This document shows positions 40,213-51,339 of a DNA stretch of 64,000 nucleotides, piece after piece (position 1 is the first letter of the stretch; each line of letters starts with the position of its first letter). Source of the stretch: Notamacropus eugenii (taxonomy: Eukaryota; Chordata; Mammalia; Diprotodontia; Macropodidae); the NCBI RefSeq assembly GCF_028372415.1, contig NC_092875.1, positions 355,066,233-355,130,232 on the forward strand, given 5' to 3'. The notes under the pieces were generated by a model. That model was given only the letters and a program-made list of their open reading frames with translations. It ran no database searches and was not told the DNA's origin. A program made the translations under genes and the position numbers.

Positions 40213-42853
40213 TTTTTTAAAAATTTAATTAATTTATTTAACTTTTAACATTCATTTACACAAAATTTTGGATTCCAAATTTTCTCCCCATTTGTCCCCT
40301 CCCCCACCCCAAAACACTAAGCATTCTAATTGCTCCTATCACCAATCTGTCCTCTCTTCTATCATCCCTCCCTTCCCTTGTCCCCAAACTCTCTTTTGTC
40401 CTGTAGGGCCAGATAACTTTCTATACCCCTTTACCTGTATTTTTTATTTCCTAGTAGCAAGAACAGTACTCGACAGTTGTTCCTAAAACTTTGAGTTCCT
40501 TTTCTTTACCCTCCTCCCTCTCCCACCCATTCCCTTTGGAAGGCAAGCAATTCAATATAGGCCATATCTGTGTAGTTTTGCAAATGACTTCCATAATAGT
40601 CATGTTGTATAAGACTAACTATATTTCCCTCCATCCTATCCTGTCCCCCATTACTTCTATTCTCTCTTTTGATCCTGTCCCTCTCCATAAGTGTTGACTT
40701 CAAATTGCTCCCTCCTCCCATTTCCCTCCCTTCCATCCTCCCCCCTACCCTGCTTATCCCCTTCTCCCCCACTTTCCTGTATTGTAAGATAGGTTTTCAT
40801 ACCAAAATGAGTGTGCATTTTATTCCTTCCTTTAGTGGAATGTGATGAGAGTAAACTTCATGTTTTTCTCTTACCTCCCTTTTTTCCCCCTCCACTAAAA
40901 AGTCTTTTGCTTGCCTCTTTTATGAGAGATAATTTGCCCCATTCCATTTCTCCCTTTCTCCTCCCAATATATTTCTCTCTCACCACTTAATTTCATTTTT
41001 TTAAGATATGATCCCATCCTATTCAATTCATTCTGTGTTCTCTGTCTCTGTGTGTGTGTGTGTGTGTGTGTAATCCCACCAACTACCCAGATACTGAAAA
41101 GTTTCAAGAGTTACAAATATTTTCTTTCCATGTAGGAATGTAAACAGTTCACCTTTAGTAAGTCCCTTATGACTTCTCTTTGCTGTTTACCTTTTCATGC
41201 TTCTCTTCATTCTTGTGTTTGAAAGTCAAATTTTCTTTTCAGCGCTGGTCTTTTCATCAAGAATGCTTGAAAGTCCTCTATTTCATTGAAAGACCATTTT
41301 TTCCCCCTGAAGTATTATACTCAGTTTTGCTGGGTAGGTGATTCTTGGTTTTAGTCCTAGTTCCTTTGCCTTCTGGAATATCCTATTCCACGCCCTTTGA
41401 TCCCTTAATGTAGAAGCTGCTAGATCTTGTGTTATCCTGATTGTATTTCCACAATACTTGAATTGTTTTCTTTCTAGCTGCTTGCAATATTTTCTCCTTG
41501 ACCAGGGAACTCTGGAATTTGGCCACAATGTTCCTAGGAATTTCTCTTTTTGGATCTCTTTCTGGTGGTGATAGGTGGATTCCTTGAATACTTATTTTGT
41601 CCTCTGGTCCTAGAATCTCAGGGCAGTTTTCCTTGATCATTTCATGAAAGATGATGTCTAGGCTCTTTTTTTGATCATGGCTTTCAGGTAGTCCCATAAT
41701 TTTTAAATTGTCTCTCCTGGATCTATTTTCCAGGTCAGTTGTTTTTCCAATGAAATATTTCACATTCTCTTCCATTTTTTCATTATTTTGGTTTTGTTTT
41801 GTGATTTTTTTGTTTCACATAAAGTCCTTAGCCTCCATCTGTTCCATTCTAATTTGAAAGGTGTTATTTTCTTCAGCATTTTTTTGGGTCTCCTTTAGCA
41901 AGGTGTTGACCTGCTTTTCATGCTTTTCTTTCATCTCTCTCATTTCTCTTCCCAGGTTTTTCCTCCACCTCTCTAACTTGATTTTCAAAATCCTTTTTGA
42001 GCTCTTCCATGGCCTGAGCCCATTGGATGGGCTGGGATACAAAAGCCTTGACTTCTGTGTCTTTCCCTGATGGTAAACATTGTTCTTCCTCATCAGAAAG
42101 GAAGGGAGGAAATATCTGTTTACCAAGAAAGTAACCTTGTATAATCTTATTTTTTTTTCCCTTTTCTGGGCATTTTCCCAGCCAGTGACTTGACTTCTGA
42201 GCTTTCTTTCCCCACCCACCTCCCCTCCAGATCCACCCAGCCAGTGCTTGGGGTCTGAGATTCAAATGCTGCTTCAATGCCTCAGGGCTTTGGGGTGGGG
42301 CAGTGTTGCTATTCAGTGTGAGATTAAGTTCAGGTGCTCAGGTGGGGGCAGGGTTGCCATGCAGGGCTCATTTCCCTCAGGGAGTCTATGTGGAGACCTT
42401 TAACAATGGATCTGAGCTCCAGCCTTCTCTGGGAGCCTCTGTCCCCTGCTGCCCCCGCTGCTGCCTCCCGAGGGGGACTGAGTTATGGGGACACCCCACT
42501 CCCCTCTCTACCAGACAAAGAGACCCTCTCACTGACCTTTGTCACCTGTGGGTGGAGGGACCTGTGTGGCCACTGGAGATTCTGTCCCTGAAGCCTGCTC
42601 GGATCTGCTCCTCTCAGTGCCAGTGCTGCATGGTCAAGGCAGGGCTGGGCTCCGTTCTGGGTCCAGGGCATGAGGGACCTTTCGCATCAGGTTTTCAGGG
42701 CTCTCTGGAACGGAAATATCCTCCACTCCATTGTTCTGTGGCTTCTGCTGTTCCAGAATTTGTTGGGAGTTATTCTTTACGGATATTTTATGGGCTGTGG
42801 GTTTGGAGCTAGCATATGTGTGTCTTTCTACTCCACCATCTTGGCTCCTCCCC
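40213..42853 (-). mobile_element. HAL1 copy 4, full length, ORF1 broken
   Basis: Complete HAL1 of about 2.64 kb on the minus strand with exact 14-bp target duplications. It has a T-rich (poly(A)) end at 40213, a 3' UTR to 41206 with a (TG)n run (41045-41072), an ORF1 region at 41207-42173 and a 5' UTR at 42174-42853 beginning 'ggagccaagatggtggagta' on the minus strand. No ORF2. Same 5' UTR type as copy 2 but apparently one monomer instead of two. Confidence 0.92.
41207..42173 (-). pseudogene. HAL1 copy 4 ORF1 (frameshifted)
   Basis: Starts at an ATG at 42173 with the same N-terminal context as the intact ORF1 of copy 2 and ends at the homologous stop (41207-41209). It is about 120 bp shorter than the 1089-bp intact gene; the loss falls in the coiled coil near 41840-41870. 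Frameshifts split it into at least three frames (roughly 42170-41815, 41775-41383 and 41528-41209). RRM (NLKIMGLPESHDQKKS) and C-terminal (KPRITYPAKLS) motifs are intact within their frames. Confidence 0.85.
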
Positions 42854-42867
42854 AGACAGATGTTCTT
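42854..42867. repeat. Target site duplication, right copy (HAL1 copy 4)
   Basis: Identical to 40199-40212. Confidence 0.92.
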
Positions 42868-43034
42868 AAACTGGGGTCTATGTATTTTTTTTCAAAATAT
42901 TTTAAAAATTTCAACAACATTGGTTTTCTTTATAATCCTATACATTTTGTTTTATGCATTTAAAAATCATTTTGAGAATAAGTTCATAGAGTTCATCTGA
43001 CTGCTAAAGTTTATATCAGAAAAATTGCTAGAAA

Positions 43035-43215
43035 ATCCTGGAATAGTGGAAAGAGAACTGATTCTGAAGTCAGAGGATCTGCATTCAAATCCCACCTTTG
43101 GTTTTAATGGGCATGACACTTAACATTTCTGGGGCTTCAGTTTCCTTATCAGAAAAATGAAAGGATTGGACTAACTGGCCTCTGAGGTGCCTTTCAGCAC
43201 TAGATCCTATGACAT
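43035..43215 (+). repeat. MIR-type SINE
   Basis: 'ctggaatagtggaaagagaa', 'gcattcaaatcccacctttg', 'cagtttccttatcagaaaaa' and 'cctctgaggtgcctttcagc' occur in order. Confidence 0.75.
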
Positions 43216-43259
43216 CAGTAAGATTTCCATTTTTTTTTGTGAAAAAATGCTCAACATGT

Positions 43260-45799
43260 TGATCTTGTGGATCAGGTGTTCCTCAATTCTTAAGTGGCCT
43301 CCTCTTTTTAGTAGTTTTGTGTCTAGCCTTTTCCCTCCTGTGTCATTGCCTTGTCATGACAGAGGGGCTTGCATAGCTTATTGAAACTATGACCTATGCC
43401 ATTCAGCATTACCCAACACAGAGAGGTCATAGCAGAGAGTTCTGACAAAAAGTGATCCACTGGAGAAAGAAATGGTAGACCTCTCACTACATATACTATT
43501 GTGGGCATGAATCTCTTAGAAGAAAAGGGGTAGACTTCAAAATCAGTAAAAAAGTGAGAAAAGCAATACGGGGGCATAATCTTATAAAGGACAGAATTAT
43601 ATGTGTTCTAATCTAAGGCAAACCATTCAGCATTATAGTAATGCATGTCAGCGCTCTAACAACTGGTACCAAAGAGGCTGAAAGTGATCAGTTATGTGAA
43701 GATCTTGACAAACTATGGAAAGAAGTTCACAATATTGTGCTGGAGGCAGCAACCAAAACAAATCCAAAGAAAAAGAACAAGAAAGCAAAATAGCCCTCTG
43801 ATGAAGTTTTACAAATAGCTAAGGAAAGAAGGAAAGTCAAAGGTAAAGGAGAAAGATATCCAACTGAATGTAAAATTTCAGAGAATAGGAAGGAGAGACA
43901 AGGTTTTTTAAATCAGCAGTGCAAAGAAATGGGAAAAAAACCAATAGATTGGGAAAGACTAGAGATCTCTTTAAGAAAATTAGAGATGTCAAAGCAATGC
44001 TTCATGCAAAAATGGTCATGATAAAAGACAAAAATGGTAGAAACTTTACAGAAGCAGAAGAGATTAAGAAGAGATGGCAAGAATATGCAGAAAAGTCTTA
44101 ATATCAGTGATAACCACAATGGTGTGGTTATTGATCTAGAGGCAGACATTCTGAAGAATGCAGTCAAGTGGGCCTTGGGATGTAATGCTCACAAATAGGC
44201 TAGTGTTCGTGATGGAATTGCAGCTCAACTATTTAAAATGCTAAAAGATGATGCTGTTAAAGTACTGTACTCAATATTGCCAGTAAATTTGGACAACTCA
44301 AAAGTGGCCATTGGATTGGAAAACATCAGTTTATATCCCAGTCCTTAAGAAGGGCAGTAACAAAGAATGTTTACATTACCAAACAATTGTGCTCATTTCA
44401 CCAGCAAGGTTACGCTTAAGATTCTACAAACTAGGTGAACCAAGTAATAGGTGAACCAAGAATCACCAGAAGAGCAGGATGGTTTTTGAAGAGGCAAAGA
44501 GACTAGTGACTAAATTGACAACATATACAACATTTGTTATTTCTCTGCATTTGTTAATTATCTGCATATCCATAGATGTCCAGGGTTTTTTTCCTGCCCC
44601 TGCTGATAAGGATCTCAGCAGAGACTACAGTGGAATGAACACTGACTCTAGAGTCCAATGATTTGATTCTTATGGAGAAAAGGTGTCCCAGAAAAACATT
44701 TACTTCTGCTTCATTGACTACACTAAAGCCTTTGATTGTGTGGATCACCACAAAATGTGACAAGTTCTCAAAGAGACGAGAATACCAGATCATCTTACTT
44801 GTCTCCTGAGGAACCTGTTTGCTGGCCAAGAAGCAACACTTAGGACCAAACATGGAACAACTGAGTGATTTAAAACTGGAAAAGGAGTATGCTGAGGCAG
44901 TGTATTGTTACCTTATCTATTTAAGTTATATGCAAAGTACATCATGTGAAATGCCAGGCTGGATGAATCAAAAGTCAGAATTAACATTGCTAAGAGAAAT
45001 ATCAGTATTCTCAGATATGTGGACAATAGTACTCTGATGGCAGAGAGTGAAGAAGAATCAAGAAGCCAATTGATAATGGTGGAAAAAGAAAGTGTAAAAG
45101 CTGGCCTAAAGCTTAGCAAAGAAAAAAAAAACTAAGATCTTGGCACCTGGTCCCATCACTTCCTGGCACATAGAGGGAGAAGAAATGGAAGCAATGTCAG
45201 ATTTTATATCATTGGGCTCAAAGATCACTACAGGCCATGACTGCAGACATGAAATTAAGCTGCTTGCTCCTTGGAAAGAAAGCTATTGCATATATGGACA
45301 GCACACAAAAAGTAGACATCATTTTGCCTACAAAGGTCTGTATAGTCAATGAAGGTCTGTATAGTCAACGAAGGTCTGTATAGTATAGCAGCCATACAGA
45401 GTTGGACTACAAGGAAAACTGAACACTGCAGAAATAGCACTTCTGAATTGTGATGCTGGAGAAGATGTTTGAAAGTTTTTGGACAGCAAGGAGATCAAAT
45501 CAATCAATACTTAAAGAAATTCAAGCTATTCATTGGACAATCAGATACTGAAGCTGAAGCTTAAATACTTTGGTCACATAATGATAAAAAACGATTCATT
45601 GGAAAAGACCCTGATGTTGGAAAAGATTGAAGACAAAAGGAAGAGTATGGTAAAGGATCAGATCATTAGTAGTATCATAAAAGCAGTGAATATGAGCTTG
45701 AAGAGACTTCAGGACATAGTGAAGGGATAGAAAGGTCTGGTGTTTTATAGTCTATGGGATCACTAAGGGATGGCCACAACTGAGCAACTGGACAACACA
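43260..45799 (+). pseudogene. BovB-like RTE retrotransposon, degraded
   Basis: Plus-strand RTE element. 43330-43560 holds its 5' part; 43620-43740 keeps the endonuclease C-terminal region (SALTTGTKEAESDQLCEDLDK-like, split here as fossil). 43960-44100 reads GKTRDLFKKIRD...FTEAEEIKKRWQEY. 44700-44760 has the RT box FIDYTKAFDCVDH. The catalytic YADD box is YVDN at about 45018-45029, and LKLKYFGHIM / EKTLMLEKIED remain near 45550-45640. Several frameshifts and stops separate these pieces. The 3' end ('tggtgttttatagtctatgg' through 'actgagcaactggacaacac') is the tail also used by the RTE-SINEs. The 5' boundary is approximate. Confidence 0.88.
45332..45382 (+). repeat. Three tandem copies of a 20-21-bp unit inside the RTE
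   Basis: 'aaggtctgtatagtcaa' occurs at 45333, 45354 and (with a changed end) 45371. Functional relatives have this segment once, so the extra copies are a local duplication in the dead element. Confidence 0.85.
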
Positions 45800-46715
45800 A
45801 ACAGTCTAGCCTTTAGCTTCCTCTTATGTGGGTCTCTCTGTCCTCTTTCTATAGGCTTAGGCCAATTTATCAGGGTAGAATTAATCTACTGGTTTTTCCT
45901 GGTAAAATAAGGTTCCATTTCTCTGTCTCTATTGAGGAGTCAGGTAAGTCATTTTATATGGGATCTTCTATAGCCAACAGAAGATCCAGGCTGTTTCTTT
46001 AGGCTTCCCTGAGGCAACCACATCTTGCTGGCTCTGACACTCCTGCTGACGATGAGGGAGCAGTTCATTAATATTTATGTTGTTGGTTATTTTAACCCTA
46101 TGGTTGTGGCTGCAAACAATTTATTATTGCCCAAAGTACTTGTTACCTATAAGGAGGTGCCATTCACTCACCTGGAAGAGAATGTGACCCATTATTATTA
46201 GCAGCAATAACTATGAGCTGATATATAAACTCATTATATCTTTTAGTTGGCACAGTAGTAACCTTTATAGTAATCTTTAACATCCCCAAATCTTATTTGT
46301 GGATTTATGCCAAGTATAAAGTGTTTGTTAAAAATATTATTTAATGAAGGTTCATACTTTCACAACTTGAAAATATTTCATTTAGCCCATTGTTGTCCTT
46401 CTGGCTTCATCTGCTTTAGTCTCTCTGGATTTTATCTCCCCTTCATCCCTTCTTTTGCTAACGTTTATGGTAGTCTAGGGGTAAAAGTCTTGTTCACTCA
46501 TAGTGTGGGTACCATGTGCTAAATTGGGTGCTGGAAGGGTCACTTTCTCCTCCTCTTAGCTTCTCTGGCTCTGAGGAACAGGTTTGGGATTTTGCTCTAT
46601 TTTTTTTGTCCTTTTCAATTCTAGGTACAGGGAACTTGAGCCATAGGGACCTTGTAACCCAGGATTGTATTTTTTTTTTCTTTTGGAGAAGGGGAAAATT
46701 CATTCATTTATTTAT
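45800..46715. other. Unassigned sequence
   Basis: About 0.9 kb with no recognised gene or repeat family. Confidence 0.35.
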
Positions 46716-47471
46716 TTTTAAAATTTATTTTTTTTTTTTAGTTTTTGACATTCATTTCCACAAGATTTTGTGTTCCAAATTTTCTCCCCATCTCTCCCCT
46801 CCCCCACCCTAAGACATTTTGCATTCTGATTACACCTTCCCCCAATCTGCACTCCCTTCTGTCACACCCCTCCCTTCCCTTATGCCCATCTCCTTTATTT
46901 TCTTGTGGGACAAGATAGATTTCTATACCCCATTGCCTGAATATCTTATTTCCCAATTTCATATAAAAACAATTTTTGACATTTGTTTTTAAAACTTTGA
47001 GTTCTAACTTCCCTCCCTTCCTCTCTCCCCACCCACCTCCACTGAGAAGGCAAGCAATTCAACATAGGTTATACATGTGTAGTTATGCAAAAGACTTTCA
47101 TTAATAGTCATGTTGTGAAAGACTAGCAATATTCCCTCCATCCTATTTGGTCCCCCCATTTATTCTATTCTCTCTTTAGACTTTGTCCCTCCCCAAAAGT
47201 GTTTACTTCTAATTACCCCTCCTCCCATTTACCCTCCCTTCTATCTTATCCCCACACCCCACTTATCCCTTTCTCCCCTACTTTCCTGTAGTGTAACATA
47301 GGTTTTCATATCAAATTGAGCGTGCATTTTATTCCTTCTTTAAGCCAAATGTGATGAGAGTAAGCTTCACTTCTTTCCTCTCACCTCCCCTCTTCCCCCC
47401 CCCCATTGAAAAAGCTTTTTCTTGCTTCTTCTATGAGAGATAATTAGCTGCATTCTATTTCTCCCTTTTTC
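46716..47471 (-). mobile_element. HAL1 copy 5, 3' UTR part
   Basis: T-rich start (poly(A) end of a minus-strand element), then 'cattcatttccacaagattt', 'ttctccccatctctcccctc' and the long C/T-rich tract, all shared with copies 1, 4 and 6. It is interrupted at 47478 by a solo LTR. Confidence 0.85.
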
Positions 47472-47477
47472 CTCCCA
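47472..47477. repeat. LTR target duplication, left
   Basis: 'ctccca', repeated at 48085-48090. Confidence 0.8.
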
Positions 47478-48084
47478 TGCTGGGGATGGAAGCTCAATTC
47501 CATGTGGACAGTCTCGGGCGGGTAAAGGTGGGAACTTCTAAATCTTAGAGTTCTCACGAGGCCCCCCAGGAAACGACTGGGAATCGAGGTGAACCGAGCT
47601 ATCTCCTGTATTTCCGCCTCTTCCCATGAGAAACGTGATGGGAGAGAGCTCTCCCCGCCCTGGAGATTGTCCCGGATCTGGGCACACCTATTGTTATCTA
47701 ACAGCACGGTATTCAGATGCAAACTATGCGGCTGGAGAGCTTAATTGGAGTCAGGAAAGCCTGAAAGTTCTCTTGGGTGGAGGGGCCACGTGTGAGGACA
47801 GAAGGCTCCGCTTTTCCTCTCTCCTCTCTTCCCTCCCCCTCTCTCCCCACTTACACTTCTGCTTCCAATCTCTTATTGTAAGATCTTTGCCTCCTTGGGA
47901 GATTCTTCACTCCCTCCTAAGGAAGAATTCCCCTGCACTTGTAACCAGAACCCTGAATAAAGCTCAACCCTTGTTCGACTCTGATAGGTCTCTTCTTTCA
48001 TATGAGTATCCGGTTTGGCCAGCCGAAGACCTCCGATAGAGGTAAAGTAAGACTCGGGTAGCCCACAGGCCTCTAGGCCTGGCA
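47478..48084 (+). mobile_element. Solo LTR (607 bp) of an endogenous retrovirus
   Basis: Begins TGC and ends GCA, and is flanked by 6-bp direct repeats ('ctccca'), as expected of a retroviral integrase product; a 6-bp duplication is typical of betaretrovirus-like (class II) elements but not proof. An AATAAA signal lies at 47956-47961 in plus orientation. Removing the LTR restores the HAL1 3' UTR reading 'tcctcccaacatattcctct'. CpG content is higher than its surroundings, which suggests a fairly young insertion. The 137-aa open frame across it (47626-48039) is not recognised as a protein. Confidence 0.88.
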
Positions 48085-48090
48085 CTCCCA
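48085..48090. repeat. LTR target duplication, right
   Basis: 'ctccca', same as 47472-47477. Confidence 0.8.
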
Positions 48091-48935
48091 ACATATTCCT
48101 CTCTCATTTTTCAAGATTTTCTTGCATCTAATTTCTCTTCCCAGTTTTTGCTCTACTTATCTTATTTGATTTTCAAAATCCTTTTTGAGCTTTTCCGTGG
48201 CCTGAGACCAATACATATTTTTATTGAAGGCTTTGGATGGAGGAGCTTTGACTTTGTTTTCTTTTCTTTGCATGTTTTGATCTTCTTTGTCATCAAAGTA
48301 AGATTCTATAATCTGATTCTTTTCCTGATTTTTGCTTACTTCCCCAGTCATTTACTTGACTTTTGAGCTCTTTGTCAAATTAGTTTTCTGCTTCCAGTAG
48401 GGGTGGAGGGTTTACTGTCAGCTGCTCGGTCCCCTTACAATCTGTGGGCCTAGAGCTCCAGAAACAGTGGCTTCAGCTGCCCCTGCTGCTGCTGTGGCTG
48501 CTGCAGTTTCCTCCACCCCCTCCTCCCTCTGCTCCCTAGGGCTAAGGCCAGAGCACTCTACTGTCCCCCACTGGTCCCACAGGCTTTTTCCACTGACCTT
48601 CCAATTTGTCCTCAACATTTTGGGGTCATGAAGTCTGGAAAGCACCACAGGTGTGAGAGATTTAGTCCCCTCAAGCCCTGCTTAGGTCCCCTCTGTGCCA
48701 GCATGGATTACACTGGACTACGCTCTGCTCCAAGCATGGCATGATAGAGACTCCCTGGTAACATTCCAGGCTGTCTTGAACTGCAGATTTACTTCACTCC
48801 ATCACTCTGTGGGTTCTGCAGCTCCAGAATTTGTTTAGAGCCATTTTTTATAGCTATTTAGCTGGGCTTGGTGGGAGTACTCTAGAAAGTACGTGCTGTT
48901 ATTCTGCCATCTTGACTCCACCTCCCTGGACTCCA
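48091..48935 (-). mobile_element. HAL1 copy 5, 5' part with most of ORF1 deleted
   Basis: After 'acatattcctctctca' (3' UTR) the sequence jumps to the ORF1 N-terminal coding region (48107-48350, minus; reads EDQNMQRKENKVK... and ends in the FENQIR coiled-coil start), then a 5' UTR to 48935 ending 'ccatcttgactccacctccc'. About 1 kb of 3' UTR and ORF1 is therefore missing. The 5' UTR is the type seen in copy 1 (GCTGCTGCTGTGGCTGCTG near 48481-48503). Confidence 0.82.
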
Positions 48936-48939
48936 TTTT

Positions 48940-49370
48940 GTAGACTATCCTCCTCATCACCCTATTTTATCAAAAGTCATGCTTCCACTCCTTTCTCATT
49001 CTGGAACTTCCCTCACCCCCAAGGTATCCTTTCCCTGGATGCTCCTGCCACCTAACAGTCTACTCACCATGAAATATAGGTCTCTTGGCCATCCATTCCC
49101 CTTTTTCTCGTTGGTGAGTTCTTCCTGGCATTTCAGTTTTGTGAAAGTGTCTAGACCAGACTGCCTTCATTTCTCTTTTAGTTCCTGCCCCTGTCTTTAT
49201 GGAACTCAAAATCATATTGATGATTTCTCTCCATCTCCCATCTTTTCAATTCCCTTTCATGTATTGTATTCCCCCATTAGAATGTAATGGGGGCAGAGAC
49301 TGATTTTCTTTTTTGCTTACATCATTTGTGTCTTCATCACTTAGCTCAATGCCTTGCTTATTTTAATGCT
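48940..49370 (+). repeat. L2 3'-region fragment
   Basis: 'ttcttcctggcatttcag...' and, clearer, 'ccattagaatgtaatggggg' + 'cagagactgattttc' with 'cacttagctcaatgcc' match the L2 3' UTR in plus orientation. The 5' boundary is uncertain. Confidence 0.55.
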
Positions 49371-49387
49371 ATTTAATATTTTAATAT

Positions 49388-49425
49388 TTCCTTCCTTCCT
49401 TCTTCCCTTCCTTCCTTCTTTCCCT
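49388..49425. repeat. (CTTC)n short microsatellite
   Basis: Imperfect TTCC units next to the end of the L2 fragment. Confidence 0.85.
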
Positions 49426-51335
49426 GAATTGGCTGCAGAAAGCTAAACTAAAAGCAGTGGGTAGAAATTAGAGAGAAGTCGACTGAAGCTTGATGTAAAC
49501 ATAAGCTTCCTAATAATTAGAGTTTTCTAAGATACCTATTCTAGCCTTATCTACCATAATTGCTTATGATTGAAAATCTTCAAATGAAAGCGAGGTAATC
49601 ATTTGTTGAAAATACTATAGATGGAGCAAGTACAGTTGACTTTGCCCTATTAGAAAGTTCTGAGTCCAGGACTATGGATAGAATAGGTAAAAGGGAGCAA
49701 AATGGTGTTCTAATGTCTTGGAGGGCCCCTTAAAAGCACCATATTTTTGTGAAGTAATGCCTCTGATTCGTTTGGATTTTTTAATTGCTATTAGGATATG
49801 AGTTCTCTGTCCTTAAAACAATTTTTAATTCTTAAACTTGGTCACCTTGTCGCATTTCAAAGGCCTCCTATTCCCTGTCCAACACTGAAGCTTCTTGCCT
49901 ATTTCCTCTAGGGAATATTGAAGTCCTTAATTCTCCTCCATGTCTGTTTGACCTGACCCAACTTAAATTTTAGCTTTGGATGTGTTATCAGATAGACAAA
50001 TTTCCCCCACCAGATTCATTTACAGGGGAAGAAACTGGGGACAAGGGTAGTGTTTTTAAGGTATTATTTCATCCTCTTAGTGATGAGTCTCTTTGGAAAG
50101 GAAAGAGATAAATGAATGGAGCCTAGCATCTTCACATAAGTGGTGCTTGGGTTTTTTAAACTCAGATTTTCATTTAATGATGGGGTCAGTCAGAGGGAAG
50201 TTTACCTGACTCTGTCTCTCTGCTGATTCCTCCTCCACTTACCTTCTTCCTCTATAAAAACAGAACTTTGGGCCAAATTTAGATGCCACTGCTGTCATTG
50301 TTAGTTAAAAATAGCTGTGCTGAATCCTTCATGCTATTACCCAGGGGCTGTTTTCAGAGAATGTTTATGGCAGTAAAAGCCATTTGCTAATTCAGTGCTT
50401 GCTCAACTAGAATAACACTTAGGAGGCATTTGTTGTATTCATGTAAATAGATAACACAGAATGATAGTGGTAATTAACAGTGTATTTTCTTCAGAATTCT
50501 AGGGCCCTTTGTTACAAGAAAATGACTAGTTAGGAGAGTGAACCCAAGAAACATATTTAATAGGGTAGTTTGTATCAAAGCAGCAGCTAGCTGGACTCAA
50601 TTGAGGAGTTAGTAAATTTGGGTTGAGGTGATTTTAACAAAGAGAAGAAAATCAAATGGCCTTTCATCTAGGTGGATTTAAAAGGAAAAGAGATAAAAAA
50701 ATCTCAAGATTTGCAAGTTTCCTACTGTAAAATCTCTTCATCATCTGCTCTGTTGTTTCTGACTCCCTTCTGGTATTTCCTCCAGGGTTCCTAAATCTAG
50801 CTGCTGCCTCCATCCTCAGGGTTCACATTGGGATTTGAGGTGGGCTTCCAGGTGGCAGGATGAGGAATGAGGGAAAGGGAAGTTCGCAATTCTTCTTTTG
50901 GTTCCAGCAACACCTGTTTCTGGCAAACAATTCTGGAGCATCTCTTCCATCTAAGTCTTCCTTTTTCTTTCCCTCTGTCTCTGTATCTATCTCTGTGCTG
51001 TCTTTCTCTGTGTCTCTGTCCCTCTAGAGAGAATTTCAATTTCCCTCCAATAAGTTACACTGGATGCTTTTTATCTTTTAATCACTCAGGGACTGGATGA
51101 GGCTCAGTTGTTTCTTTTGAAAGCAAATGGAATGTTGAGCTCTGAAAGAGAAAATCAGGAAAACAAAGAAAAGATCTATAAGAATTGTGTCACGTTTATA
51201 AGTGGGTTGCAATTTGAGGTAGACCATGGGTAACCCAAGTCTTGATCTGCAGCAATAGTCATGTTGATGGTATACATACATAGACAGTCCTACTGACTGT
51301 GGAATTTTGCACATGATTCTACGTTACATTTCCTG
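49425..51335. other. Repeat-poor sequence, no gene recognised
   Basis: About 1.9 kb without a recognisable repeat, one of the longest such gaps in the window. Opposite open frames at 50797-51039 (-) and 50867-51100 (+) overlap a (CTGTCT)-rich segment (50965-51030) and look like chance. Confidence 0.4.
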
Positions 51336-51339
51336 ACTC

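Noticed and set aside
42303..42812. 169-residue open frame on the plus strand
   Set aside because: It is antisense to the 5' UTR of HAL1 copy 4 and has no homologous frame in the other copies that I could see.
45332..45382. Short direct repeats that could suggest a CRISPR-like array
   Set aside because: Units are contiguous without spacers, inside a retrotransposon in animal DNA.
47626..48039. 137-residue open frame, considered as a retroviral protein
   Set aside because: It lies wholly within a solo LTR, crosses the poly(A) signal and shows no retroviral protein motif.
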